Assembly (NCBI GenBank): GCA_903897145.1
Contig: CAIUAN010000048.1
Span: forward strand, 1 to 64,000
Source of the DNA: an uncultured Bacteroidia bacterium
GTDB taxonomy: Bacteria; Bacteroidota; Bacteroidia; Bacteroidales; Prolixibacteraceae
Reading direction: 5' to 3'
DNA length: 64,000 nucleotides
The notes beneath the pieces are model-generated. The model saw only the letters and a program-made list of their open reading frames with translations, did no database searches and was not told where the DNA came from. The position numbers and the translations under genes are program-made. This document shows positions 8,916 through 18,800 of the stretch, piece by piece (within the stretch, counting starts at the first letter, position 1; the number at the start of each line of letters is the position of its first letter).

Positions 8916-11255
8916 TTATTTTTTAATTAGCCAAACATCAGAGATATGCGAATATTTCGACCAGCGAAGATGCGACTCTTCAGGACGGTCGAAAGTTACT
9001 CTCATCTTTCCATCTTGGGTTATTGCTCTTGGGATAACAAATTCTTTAAACTCCCCAATCCCTTTATTGTAAACGATTGGTTCTAGTCGCTCCCCATCTA
9101 CGCGAATTAGGGCATCGCCTAATCCACTTACCCGGATTATATATTTGCTTGTAAAATCAAGATCGTTGTATTCTAAGATTGGCTCAATTTGGAATAGCTG
9201 AGAAGATAAACGCTCACGCGAATTTCCTCCATTCCACCAGGCCACATCAGTGCCATCATAGGAGGTAGTTTTCACATGTGGACTCGACTCAATATTAGAG
9301 ACATCATCATAAAAACTGCCAGGTCCTGGATTCTCCCAATCTCGAATAATGGCAAGGCGATCTAGTTTTTGTGCTTCGTTACTCATGAGCTTAATCTTCT
9401 TAAACTCATCGGCAAGCCACCATCTGTTATTGAGGGGATAGTTTACAAATTGTAAAATACAGCCTCGTTGTGAGTTGGCAGCATGATAGTGCTCAACATC
9501 GGTTTGCAAGCCAATGGTTTTGAATAAATCATCACAATATTTTACAATCTTCTGATGGATATCGGTATTGATTGGCTTCGTTTCGGCTTGATTAACTAGT
9601 TCCAACGCTAATGACATTGCTTTTTCTGATCCAATCTCAGAGGCTGTTCTCAGAATTTTATTGGCTTGTCTTTCAAGTTTCTGCTCATAGATTTTACGTC
9701 GATGCTGATAGGTGTCATAATACGAGCGCAGGACCAGCATTTTCCACCTCCAATTTGTGAGTAGTTGCGGATTCTCAGACTCTAGTTTCTTCCAGAACTC
9801 AAACGTTGTTTCAATACTTCCGTTTGTGGTAATTGGTCCTGACCAGTCGTGCTCTAAGGCATTAATTCCATCAGCCCCTTTTTTTGCCAGTGAAGATCCA
9901 AAGAAATAACGACAGTAGTCGGTAAGGATCTCGTTGACATCTAATTCGGTGTCCCACCCTTTCATACTCCAGGTTACTTTGTTCACGTCGTCATGACAGC
10001 CGTCTGAATAAGAAACAAATCCGTCAGTTAATTTTGCACTGGCAGCATGGATTTTGGCATACTGATTCGGTCGTGGATTGATTCCCTCTCGTCCGATCGT
10101 TAACATATAAGCCTGATCCCAATTTTGCATCGGATAGTCGCATCTTACATTATGGGTAATGTCAGGATAGTTGCGGTGCATATATTGCTTGGGTAGACGA
10201 AAGCGTGTCTCCGCAATTGGCGGACTGCCTGGGCCAGTAACAACTCCTTTTAGCCAAGTGGGACTGTTTTTTTCAAGGTATGAATAGAAATAATCAATCT
10301 TTTCGGCATTAAATCCTTGCAATGAAATCCATACCCCAGCTCCTGGATGGTATTTTTGTAGTCGATCGTTTAACTTCTGCAAGAAAGGAAGTACATCACG
10401 TGGGTGGTTCTCACCTGGATCACCTCCAGGGAAAAATACGTTGTCAAGTTTTGGACAGCTTTTGTAAAACGCTTCAGCTCTATTTAATTCTGCTTCTTGT
10501 TTTGAGGCAAGCGATAAGTCTGCAGATACAGGTGTCCAAACCCAATAGTCAATCCCATACAAAGCACATAATTCACTGATTCGAATATTCATCTCTTCAG
10601 GAGAGATCGTGAATAATACGCTGTCATCTCTGTCGCCTAGTGGAATTGTCTCAACGGCATTGGTGCCGAAAATAACTAAGTCACGAATGTATTGTTCGTA
10701 TTTTTTTACGTCCCATGCATCGTATGAATTGGCATGATTGCGGTAACCTAATTGATGACCCCGAATTGACTGCATGGGTGAAGTTGCAAAGTCAAGAGGT
10801 TCCTCTAAATTGATTTTGTGATTTGTCATCGTGGCGGTGCGCAATAGCTTGCCAATCCCAAATAGGACACCACGGGTGTCAGCACCGATGATCCAAACAA
10901 TCGTTTTATCTTTACTTTTCTCACTGACAATGCGATATCCCTCGATTTTATCTTCGGGTAGATTGGTGCCAGCTCTTTTGGGCACTTTTACCCCATCGAG
11001 ATTTTCATCTTTTGAGATGGCCAAGGCGATAATGGTTGACTTGTCCCAATGCTTTGAGAGTGGGAATGTTATTGAAGTTCTCTTTGCAACCTCTTCCTGC
11101 AATACCCGAATAGCCGTCTCCTTAACAGGGGAAACTAGTGACGGTGAAGCTAGTATGGTTGACTTCGACAGGTCGATTGGTTGTCCAAATAACAGTAAAT
11201 GACTCGATAGCAGAAAGCTTACGATCAAAACTTTAAAAAGATATGTCTTTTTCAT
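8916..11255 (-). CDS. Exported glycoside-hydrolase-like protein (GH20/GH67 N-domain type), paralogue B
   Basis: This 779-residue protein is a full-length paralogue of the preceding entry. Shared blocks include VKETAIRVLQEEVAK, IRGHQLGYRNHANS, VFFPGGDPGEN, VWISLQGFN, YPDITH and ENPGPGSFYDD. The signal peptide spans about residues 1-24. Its ATG overlaps the TGA of the ceramidase-like gene (ATGA at 11252-11255), so the two are probably translationally coupled. Both copies keep the same domain order and all obvious conserved blocks, so neither looks degraded; divergence in the loops suggests related but different substrates or linkages. The family assignment carries the same uncertainty as for its twin. 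Confidence 0.8.
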   Translation of the reverse strand: MKKTYLFKVLIVSFLLSSHLLLFGQPIDLSKSTILASPSLVSPVKETAIRVLQEEVAKRTSITFPLSKHWDKSTIIALAISKDENLDGVKVPKRAGTNLPEDKIEGYRIVSEKSKDKTIVWIIGADTRGVLFGIGKLLRTATMTNHKINLEEPLDFATSPMQSIRGHQLGYRNHANSYDAWDVKKYEQYIRDLVIFGTNAVETIPLGDRDDSVLFTISPEEMNIRISELCALYGIDYWVWTPVSADLSLASKQEAELNRAEAFYKSCPKLDNVFFPGGDPGENHPRDVLPFLQKLNDRLQKYHPGAGVWISLQGFNAEKIDYFYSYLEKNSPTWLKGVVTGPGSPPIAETRFRLPKQYMHRNYPDITHNVRCDYPMQNWDQAYMLTIGREGINPRPNQYAKIHAASAKLTDGFVSYSDGCHDDVNKVTWSMKGWDTELDVNEILTDYCRYFFGSSLAKKGADGINALEHDWSGPITTNGSIETTFEFWKKLESENPQLLTNWRWKMLVLRSYYDTYQHRRKIYEQKLERQANKILRTASEIGSEKAMSLALELVNQAETKPINTDIHQKIVKYCDDLFKTIGLQTDVEHYHAANSQRGCILQFVNYPLNNRWWLADEFKKIKLMSNEAQKLDRLAIIRDWENPGPGSFYDDVSNIESSPHVKTTSYDGTDVAWWNGGNSRERLSSQLFQIEPILEYNDLDFTSKYIIRVSGLGDALIRVDGERLEPIVYNKGIGEFKEFVIPRAITQDGKMRVTFDRPEESHLRWSKYSHISDVWLIKK

Positions 11256-12550
11256 TTGTGATTTATTAATGGCATGGCTGTCCTTATCATCCCTTCTGCG
11301 ATAACATCTCCAAGGTCTGGTCCGTAAAAGCTAACACTGGATTCATAACCTTCACCATAAAGATATTGTTCACGACTGAGGATATAACTAATCCATTCGT
11401 TGGCTAGTCCCCCGATGGCAACATATTTTGATCCGTTTGCTCGCAATGCTTTTTTTACCCGCTGTCCTAAAACAGCAGTCATCTCACCCGGCGCACCTGC
11501 TATCACTAGATCGCCGATCCTTATGGCACCAATGCCTACCTCTTTTGGTCCCAATACATCCATCACCACTTTGACCGTTTGAGCATTAAGACCATATTCT
11601 TCCCCTCCAGTTTTCATGAATGAGGGGTGAGCTGCATGTTGAGGTAATTTGGAGGTTGTGTAGCTAGATTTGAATTGCTGAACTTTTATTGGGGTGATCG
11701 TTTGATACAATCCAAATGCTTTTTCAGCAATTATCTTTCCGTAGATCTCAATTTTGTCGTACGCTTTTTTCGGACTATTTAATACGGTAGACATATCGCC
11801 TTCTGAGCCATTGTAATACATGGCGATTACTCCTTGTCCAATTAAATTTTGAAGTGTGGTTTGTAGATAACCCGGCCATTCAGCAGAGGTTAGCATATCC
11901 TGACCGCTAATAAACGTTGGGTGGGCAGTCCAATTGACTAAGACTGCCAGCGGTTTCCCGTTTAAAAGATCTACTCGGGTTACCAGAAGTTCTTTGTCGA
12001 TATCTGGATCTTTACGACGGTTGCGATTCAGCCCCTCTAACATAGCGCTTCCAGTTCCAATTTTTACTGAATTATAATTTTGATCGGCGGCTTTTACTAA
12101 GGTGACTAATTGATTCACCACAAATTCGAGAAGTTCAGGTTGAAAGATTCCTAGATTCGCATTGTTTAGATTGTTCTTGCTGTTCAATGCGGCCATTTCT
12201 AAACTGCCATGCGAATGACTCGGCAGTAGCATCATATTCTCTAAGTCCCATCCCATTCCTGGTAGCCTCTTGATCAAGTCGGTCTTGACATTATTCGGAA
12301 GTCCTAAAAGATCAAGAGTGATTATTGCATACTTACGATCTCCCTTTTTAAGCACCAAGGCTTTGGCATAAATGGAGTCATGAACAGCTTCTGCTGGCTT
12401 ATTCATCCGCTCGCCATAACCGCCTAAAGGATATTTCATCAAGATTGGTGGCGTAATAGATATGGAAGATGCGTTCGCTTTCAATTGATTTGCTTGTGCG
12501 GCAAATCCTTGCAAAAGGACTAAAAGTAGAACTAGAATTGAACTTTTCAT
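11252..12550 (-). CDS. Neutral ceramidase N-domain-like exported hydrolase
   Basis: From the ATG at 12550 the protein is 432 residues with a clean signal peptide (MKSSILVLLLVLLQGFAAQA). The reading frame is open 63 bases further upstream but only to a TTG, so the ATG is preferred. It resembles the N-terminal catalytic domain of neutral/alkaline ceramidases: an ITPP opening, LPSHSHGS (zinc-ligand-like histidines), NWTAHPTF and NGSEGDMS. It lacks the C-terminal domain of true ceramidases. Such short homologues are frequent in polysaccharide loci and their substrates are mostly unknown, so lipid hydrolysis should not be assumed. It follows a terminator-like hairpin and is coupled by an ATGA overlap to the downstream glycoside-hydrolase-like gene. 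Confidence 0.82.
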   Translation of the reverse strand: MKSSILVLLLVLLQGFAAQANQLKANASSISITPPILMKYPLGGYGERMNKPAEAVHDSIYAKALVLKKGDRKYAIITLDLLGLPNNVKTDLIKRLPGMGWDLENMMLLPSHSHGSLEMAALNSKNNLNNANLGIFQPELLEFVVNQLVTLVKAADQNYNSVKIGTGSAMLEGLNRNRRKDPDIDKELLVTRVDLLNGKPLAVLVNWTAHPTFISGQDMLTSAEWPGYLQTTLQNLIGQGVIAMYYNGSEGDMSTVLNSPKKAYDKIEIYGKIIAEKAFGLYQTITPIKVQQFKSSYTTSKLPQHAAHPSFMKTGGEEYGLNAQTVKVVMDVLGPKEVGIGAIRIGDLVIAGAPGEMTAVLGQRVKKALRANGSKYVAIGGLANEWISYILSREQYLYGEGYESSVSFYGPDLGDVIAEGMIRTAMPLINHK

Positions 12551-12596
12551 CTGAGGTTTTTCAGGTGTGTTTAGTGTTTTTCTTTTATTGAATTTT

Positions 12597-12646
12597 AAAA
12601 AATTAGATTGCAATCCAGCGCAGTATTTGGCCAGATTGCAATCTAA
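12597..12646 (-). terminator. Terminator-like hairpin between oxidoreductase and ceramidase-like genes
   Basis: On the minus strand the 13-nt arms TTAGATTGCAATC and GATTGCAATCTAA pair perfectly around an 18-nt loop and are followed by six Ts (12602-12597). This is the form of a rho-independent terminator, 10 bases after the oxidoreductase stop. Each arm also contains the perfect palindrome GATTGCAATC, so the site could alternatively be a pair of protein-binding half-sites. It probably divides the minus-strand series into two expression units or attenuates read-through. Confidence 0.6.
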
Positions 12647-12655
12647 ATATTTTAT

Positions 12656-14008
12656 CTAGCTTTTCCAGAGATCTTCACCATATTCCCACCCTTTTCTAAC
12701 GGGTTCTTTGATGAATTGATCTAATTCTGGATGACCAATGGCTTTCATATTGACCGCGTCGTAGTCGAAGCGTGTATTAAAACGTTGAGCTAAAATTCCA
12801 ACAGCAGCTAACTCACTTAGTGGTGCTGAATATTCAAAGTTAGCACCTGGAATTGGTCCAGTACCTTTGATTGCTCTGATCCATTCAGCTACTGGTCCAC
12901 CTTCGACACGTGGGATCGTCTGTTTCGGCATATTCTTAAGGAAGCTTTTCCAGTCATCCTCTGGGATAAGCAATTTTGGATCGGCAGGTCTACCACCGGT
13001 GATCAAAGAGGCTTTACTTCCAACCATAATCATACCCCGACCAGGCATGGTTTTTAATCCCCATTCAGGTCTGTTTTCTGGTTTCTCACCACCATCATGC
13101 CAAGTGAGCGATACGGGAGGTTTAGCTCCACGCGCTCCAAATTGGAATTTAATAATTGATTTATCACTTACGAAACCATCACCAGACGGAGATCTTAATG
13201 TTGCATCAACAGAGAGTGGCAACCCTAAATCGAGAGCCCAGTTTGGGGCATCAAGGGTATGACAACCCCAGTCGCCTAAGCCACCATTACCAAAGTCGTA
13301 CCAGCTTCTCCAGAAACGTGGAAGATACATCGCGCTATATGGTCGCATTGCTGCTGGCCCTACCCAGGTATCCCAGTCTAAAGTTGCAGGAACTGGCTCG
13401 CCTTTTGGTGGGTAACTTTCTGGTTTCGTGAAATATCCTTTCGGATCAAACTGCGGTCCTTCAAACCAAGCAAGAACCTCTTTCACTTCACCTAAGATGC
13501 CAGCTTCGTACCACTCTTTAACGTAACGAATTCCCATGGTTGCATGACCTTGGATACCCATGGTGTTGATTACGCCGTAATGTTTTGCCGCTTTTCGCAA
13601 CGTTCGAATCTGCCAAATATTATGCGCAAGTGGCTTCTCAACATAAACGTGTTTACCTAATTGCATCGCAGCCATCGCAGCAGGAAAATGAATATGATCA
13701 GGTGTGGCTATGATAACTGCATCGATATCGCCAGCCATCTTGTCGAACATCACCCTGAAATCTTTAAATCGTTTGGCATTTGGGAATGTTTTGAAACCTT
13801 CAGCTGCAGCCTCATCATTGACATCGCACAAGGCAACAACATTTTCTAGGGCACAGTCCGCATGATGATCTAAGGCACGACCTCCTACACCGATAAAGGC
13901 AATATTTACTTTCCCTGGCTTACAAGCTGCCAGTCCAGGAAGGAGTGCGGCCCCAGCGGCCACTGCTGCTGATTTAGCAATAAATGATCTTCGAGTTAAA
14001 TTTTCCAT
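12656..14008 (-). CDS. Tat-exported Gfo/Idh/MocA-family oxidoreductase
   Basis: A 450-residue protein beginning with a twin-arginine signal (TRRSFIAKSAAVAAGAALL, followed by LAAC, which may also be a lipobox). Next come a Rossmann NAD(P)-binding fold (IAFIGVGGRALDHH) and the diagnostic EKP motif (VYVEKPLAHN). Gfo/Idh/MocA enzymes oxidise or reduce sugars and inositols, and some use tightly bound NAD to catalyse redox-neutral glycoside cleavage. Export by Tat fits folding with bound cofactor in the cytoplasm. Its place between glycosidase-like genes suggests it acts on a released or still-attached sugar in the periplasm; the substrate is not deducible. It is followed by a terminator-like hairpin. 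Confidence 0.88.
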   Translation of the reverse strand: MENLTRRSFIAKSAAVAAGAALLPGLAACKPGKVNIAFIGVGGRALDHHADCALENVVALCDVNDEAAAEGFKTFPNAKRFKDFRVMFDKMAGDIDAVIIATPDHIHFPAAMAAMQLGKHVYVEKPLAHNIWQIRTLRKAAKHYGVINTMGIQGHATMGIRYVKEWYEAGILGEVKEVLAWFEGPQFDPKGYFTKPESYPPKGEPVPATLDWDTWVGPAAMRPYSAMYLPRFWRSWYDFGNGGLGDWGCHTLDAPNWALDLGLPLSVDATLRSPSGDGFVSDKSIIKFQFGARGAKPPVSLTWHDGGEKPENRPEWGLKTMPGRGMIMVGSKASLITGGRPADPKLLIPEDDWKSFLKNMPKQTIPRVEGGPVAEWIRAIKGTGPIPGANFEYSAPLSELAAVGILAQRFNTRFDYDAVNMKAIGHPELDQFIKEPVRKGWEYGEDLWKS

Positions 14009-14037
14009 TTTTTGAATGTTAGTATATATAATTTGTT

Positions 14038-15870
14038 TTATTGATTCTTAGGTTTGATCCAAATTCTTGATCGGGCGGCCATGTTCAATGTTAAATGAGT
14101 CCCCGATGTTGGAATTGTTTTTCCTGAAAATGCGTCCAGGTATTCACCACTCTTTGGAAGCTCTATATCTACAGATGTGCTCTCTTGATTGTAATTATGC
14201 ACAATAAAACTCTGATCTTCTAATTGCTGAAAGGTTACCCTTGAGGGTGCATCTAAGATAGGGTTTCCTTTGACCTGAAAAGCCGATCGTATGGTGTTAA
14301 CCCAATTTTGAGGAAATTCAATTAATCCAATCTGACGAGGTGCTAGCAATACTTCTCCGACGGCATCAAAATCTTGTTGCGAAAAAGTATGGGTATTTAA
14401 AACAATGCAGTTGTTGAGCTGCACCATAAACGGATTGTTTTTTGAGATCTCAAGTACTGTCTTTGCTATTGTTGGAACAACAAGATAATCCGTGACCAAA
14501 GCAAATTTCAAAGGTTTACTAATGCCCGCCTCTAAAATGGTATTTGAACTGCTTGAAGCTGCTTCGATAGGCCATTTTATCCCCGCTAGATCAGCAATGG
14601 CTTGGCCATCTTTTGCACTTGCAATAAACCCTGTCGTAAAGACTAGCTTAGCTCCGTTGGCTATCGATTTTTTGATCTTTGCCAAGATATCTTGATCGGT
14701 AGCCGCTTGAGAGGGCAAGAAGATTACTGGACTATTCTCGGGGTATTTTGAGTCCGGAACAAGTGAGGTTCCAAACATGCCGATATAATCCATAATATAT
14801 AAATCGCCTTTGGCATCACTATTGGCAGGCTTGTATCCGACTGCTCCGACAACTGGATGCTGAGCGACAGTCTTCGCTAGATTTGCTAGTTTTTCAAAAT
14901 CTTGTCGCAACAAATGATGACCAGGATGACTCGAGAGGAAATTGTCGAGGTTGAAAAGTACGATCTCTTTGGAACCTGCAAGTACTGATTGATAGGCTTG
15001 ATCGATAAAATCTAGATCCGTACAATCGATGTGGTCAAACCAAGATCCACCAATCTTAGGTCCAGAAAGTGTGGCCAGCCATCGGTAATTGATAAATCCC
15101 AGATAAGGCTGAATAAACCCTAATCGCTGGGTATATTGGCCACGTGTTTCGGTACCTACCCAAACACCATCAAACATCGCCGGTTCGGTGGCAACGTCGT
15201 AACCAAAAAGATGAAATCGATCGTACCATTGCGGATATTTAATAATGATTTTTATCGCTGGATTTTTTGCTTTAGCGGGCTTGATAAAAACGGATTGAGC
15301 TAATTCAGTTAGTAATGATCTTCTATATTCCGACCAGCTGCGATCACCTTTAGCAGCCTTTGACTCTAAACTAGTATCGGCCGTGCAGAAGAAATCATCG
15401 ATGATAAATTGATCGAAGAAAGGCGCTGAATCTTCCATTACTTTTCGAATATCGTTTTGGGTTTTTGGATTCTGCCAGTTAAGCCAGCCTAGCTTAGCCT
15501 CTTGAGCAACGCCAAAATCTTTGCCCGGGACTGTGGCGATGCCACCAATCACTTCAAATCCATTCTCTTTTAGAAATTCGACACTGCTTTTTAATAAAGC
15601 CGGGGGTATAACAAGTCCACTGCGATAGGCCTCCACATAAACTCTGGTAATCCCATTGCAATGTAAGATAGAGAGCACTTCGCGCCGTCCTTCCTCCGTG
15701 GTGAAATATTCATTGATAGTTTGAGCTATCACATAAACACTAATCTGCAGATCTCCCTTGCGCGATTCTGCAAGTGCTTGCATGTCCTTAGCGACATGAA
15801 CCTTTTGGACACAACCCACAGAGGCTAATGCCAAAATTAAGATGAACGAATAGCTTAGAATCTTTCTCAT
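14038..15870 (-). CDS. Lipoprotein with glycoside-hydrolase-like TIM barrel, unknown function
   Basis: The 610-residue product has a lipoprotein signal (lipobox SVGC, Cys20). The first half reads as a TIM barrel of the glycosidase/deacetylase superfamily type (GITRVYVEAYRSG, ENGFEVIGGIATVPG, FDQFIIDDFFCTADT, where the DD pair is a catalytic candidate). The middle resembles a flavodoxin-like or amidotransferase-like Rossmann domain as in trimeric beta-galactosidases (LAKIKKSIANGAKLVFTTGF). The C-terminal about 90 residues form a beta-sandwich (GEYLDAFSGKTIPTSGTHLT). I do not recognise a named family. It lies 8 bases downstream of the beta-helix gene and 29 upstream of the oxidoreductase, so it is co-transcribed with both and probably anchored in the outer membrane. 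Confidence 0.75.
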   Translation of the reverse strand: MRKILSYSFILILALASVGCVQKVHVAKDMQALAESRKGDLQISVYVIAQTINEYFTTEEGRREVLSILHCNGITRVYVEAYRSGLVIPPALLKSSVEFLKENGFEVIGGIATVPGKDFGVAQEAKLGWLNWQNPKTQNDIRKVMEDSAPFFDQFIIDDFFCTADTSLESKAAKGDRSWSEYRRSLLTELAQSVFIKPAKAKNPAIKIIIKYPQWYDRFHLFGYDVATEPAMFDGVWVGTETRGQYTQRLGFIQPYLGFINYRWLATLSGPKIGGSWFDHIDCTDLDFIDQAYQSVLAGSKEIVLFNLDNFLSSHPGHHLLRQDFEKLANLAKTVAQHPVVGAVGYKPANSDAKGDLYIMDYIGMFGTSLVPDSKYPENSPVIFLPSQAATDQDILAKIKKSIANGAKLVFTTGFIASAKDGQAIADLAGIKWPIEAASSSSNTILEAGISKPLKFALVTDYLVVPTIAKTVLEISKNNPFMVQLNNCIVLNTHTFSQQDFDAVGEVLLAPRQIGLIEFPQNWVNTIRSAFQVKGNPILDAPSRVTFQQLEDQSFIVHNYNQESTSVDIELPKSGEYLDAFSGKTIPTSGTHLTLNMAARSRIWIKPKNQ

Positions 15871-15878
15871 TAGTCAGA

Positions 15879-18800
15879 TTATTTAGCAACCTCGATTTTC
15901 CACTCGGCAAATTCAACCGTGTATTGACGTTTGTCGGGACCACCAGCCGCTAGCCCAAGATCAATAGAGCTGTGCAACTCTGGAATATCTTGAGTATGTC
16001 GTTCGATAATCCAGTTCTGACCGTCGAGACTAATATAGCCACTGAAATGATCTCCATGGCGTACCATCTTGAGGTATAAAGGCATCTTCGAATTCTCAGG
16101 TAAATTCTGACTGCTTGCTTTGTGCATACATCCATTGGCAAACTCATCATATTGAATGCCGGCTCTTCCTGGTGTTCCAAAGACTAACACAGACCCTTTG
16201 CTTCCTGGCTGAACATCGAAACTCTGAGAGATGTCATTACGAGCAAATAGCCCAGACCGGAACCATTCGTGGGTGCGATCGCTAAACCCTGTGATTTTTA
16301 CGGTAGCCACAAAGTCACCTTTGATTCCTTTTAGATAGACTGCGCCATATGAATCTTCAGCATGGTAAAAATCTGATCCACTAGCCGTGATCTTGTATTT
16401 GTTAGTTGCCCCATCGGCTGAAATCTCAGATGGCTTAGCCTTAGCGGAACAATATTGAAGTAGTTTTTCTTTTGATAAGTCAAGTGTTCTAGATTCAAAT
16501 ATCTGAACTGTTTTCTCAGTGCTATTTTCAATTCGAACTTTATGATTCCCAATCGAAGTAGAAATCATAAAACTCACCTCTTTCGATTCGTTTTCTTTAA
16601 GTTCGAGCGGTTGATTTTGAGCATTTTGTTGATCAAGGAATAATCGAGCATTGAGTTTTTGAACTTTGCCAGTTAGATTTTTTGCTGTCGCGGTAGCTTT
16701 TAAAACTTCTCCATTTAGTGCACGATCTTCGGAAAGGATAAAGTTTTCAAACACAACAGTTGGCTTTTCTCCTTCTACTTTAACTGTCTGATAAGGCGAC
16801 GAGCCAATCGCAACTTTATGCTCTCCTGCATCGTAGATCCGGATTTCAAAATCAATTTTTCGTTGATTGTTGCGAATGACAGGGAAGAGCTTCTGCTGAT
16901 AGATCTTGCCATCTAAATAAAATTCAATCGGGGATGATCCCGTTGAGCCGCTGTTGTTCACCGTAGCCGAAACTCGCACAATGCTCCCTGCTTCTATCGC
17001 CCCTGACTTTGTCACTAAGGACGCATCAATTTTTAAGTCGGAGATTTGAAACTTAGGATCACCATCAATGATAATCTCAGGTGCGTTTATTGGTGGCTCA
17101 ATTTTGAAGTTCCGTTGATAAGTGTTGTCTTCAATCATTGCCGCACATAGCTTCATCTCGCCTTGTTCGAGATTATAGTAGATGTTCTCTTCAGAAACCC
17201 ATCGTGATGACATGTTGTCGAACCAGAATCCTACGTTGTCATTAAAAAAGCCAGCTCTTACGTCATGAACAAGATTTTTGCGAATGACTGAGTTGAATGT
17301 TAATCCTGCTGTTTTAATGGCTCCTGAATCATCTGCATCTCGTTGTACGTCGTCGAGGTGATTGTATTCGACCACATATCCACCGTCGATAGCTTCTTCT
17401 AAATTCGACCATCCGCCGACATCGATGCCATAACGACCTCTGGTTTTTGTGAGGTAGTTATGAGAGATCGTGGTCATTAAGGTATTGTTGGCAAGGATAT
17501 TTACCCCTCCGCAGTCGTAAAGTTTATTGTATTTAATGAATGTTTCGCGGACGATGTCACGACTATCGCCTGGCCTGGCAGCACCACTCGCATAAATCCC
17601 TCCGTCGTCAAGAGTCTCAAAGCGGCTACGAAGAATTTGAGTCTGATAACATCCTCTTTTTACAGTTATACCAGTTCCTAGACAAGAGCGTACTTCGCCA
17701 TCAACAAATTCGCAGGCGTGAGCATATTCATAACTTATTGCACTGCTTGAAACGTTCGAAGTTTCTAATACCCCTGTCGATCCATCAACGCCATCGTAGT
17801 TGCCTTTACTGATATTTTTACCTGTTATTGCTCCTTCAAAAGTTAATCCATAGATGCGAAGATTTCGAACTGGCTTATCGAGTTCTCCTCGAACTTCGAC
17901 CAATTGATTGATCATCGGTGCTCCAACTTGGGCTGTGTTAGGATTTGCAATCTCACTGGTTGGAAGGTAGCTGATCTCTTTTAATTTCTTATCGAAAAAC
18001 CACTCGCCGGGGGCATCCATAAGTGATTTAACATTCTCTACATAAAATCTTGGAGGGACAATCACAACCCCTTCTTGAGGAGCCTTGAGGGATGCGATGC
18101 CTGTCTTTGTGTCAATCTTAGAAAAGCTATTAATGCCTGTATGCCAGCGTAAAAGCATTACAACACGATTGCCTGTTAAGTCTTTCCAAGGAAGAAGATC
18201 GCCTTTTTTAAAGTAGAGCTCTTCTGTGTTTTTTGAGATTACAGGAGGTACAAAATAGCCCTGGTTGGGTGTACGGGCCAAGACTTGTTTTTTGCCATTT
18301 GCGATAAGCATCGCAACAGAGTCTGCCTCAAAATGGGCACTCCAGACTTTCCCTTTCTGGGTCCAATTGGTAATCGGGCGCTCTCCAGTAATAACCGGTT
18401 TCTCTCCAGGATAGGCCGCATAGGTGACATAATGATCTTTTAGTTTGTGGTATTCAAAAGCTCCAGTGGGAAGATTTGTCTCCACACGCTCACCACCATC
18501 TGCAGGTTCGAAAACTAAACGCTGAGTTAAATTGTAATGTCCTTCACGGATATACACAAGGATATCTTTCCCTCTTCCTAAGGGGTGAGGCGATCCGATC
18601 CATCGTTTCTCGATTGGCTTGCCTTTAGGGAAGAATACCTTTGATTTTAAATCTCGGACAGCTTTTTGAGCTCTTTTTATCGTTAGAAATGGGCCGTCAT
18701 TTTTAGTGCTATTCGGCTCAGAAAGTGTTCCACTCCAGCTGTCATTGCCATTTGTAGAGACATAAAAGTCGGCTTTTGCAGGATAGCTAAATGGAAGCCA

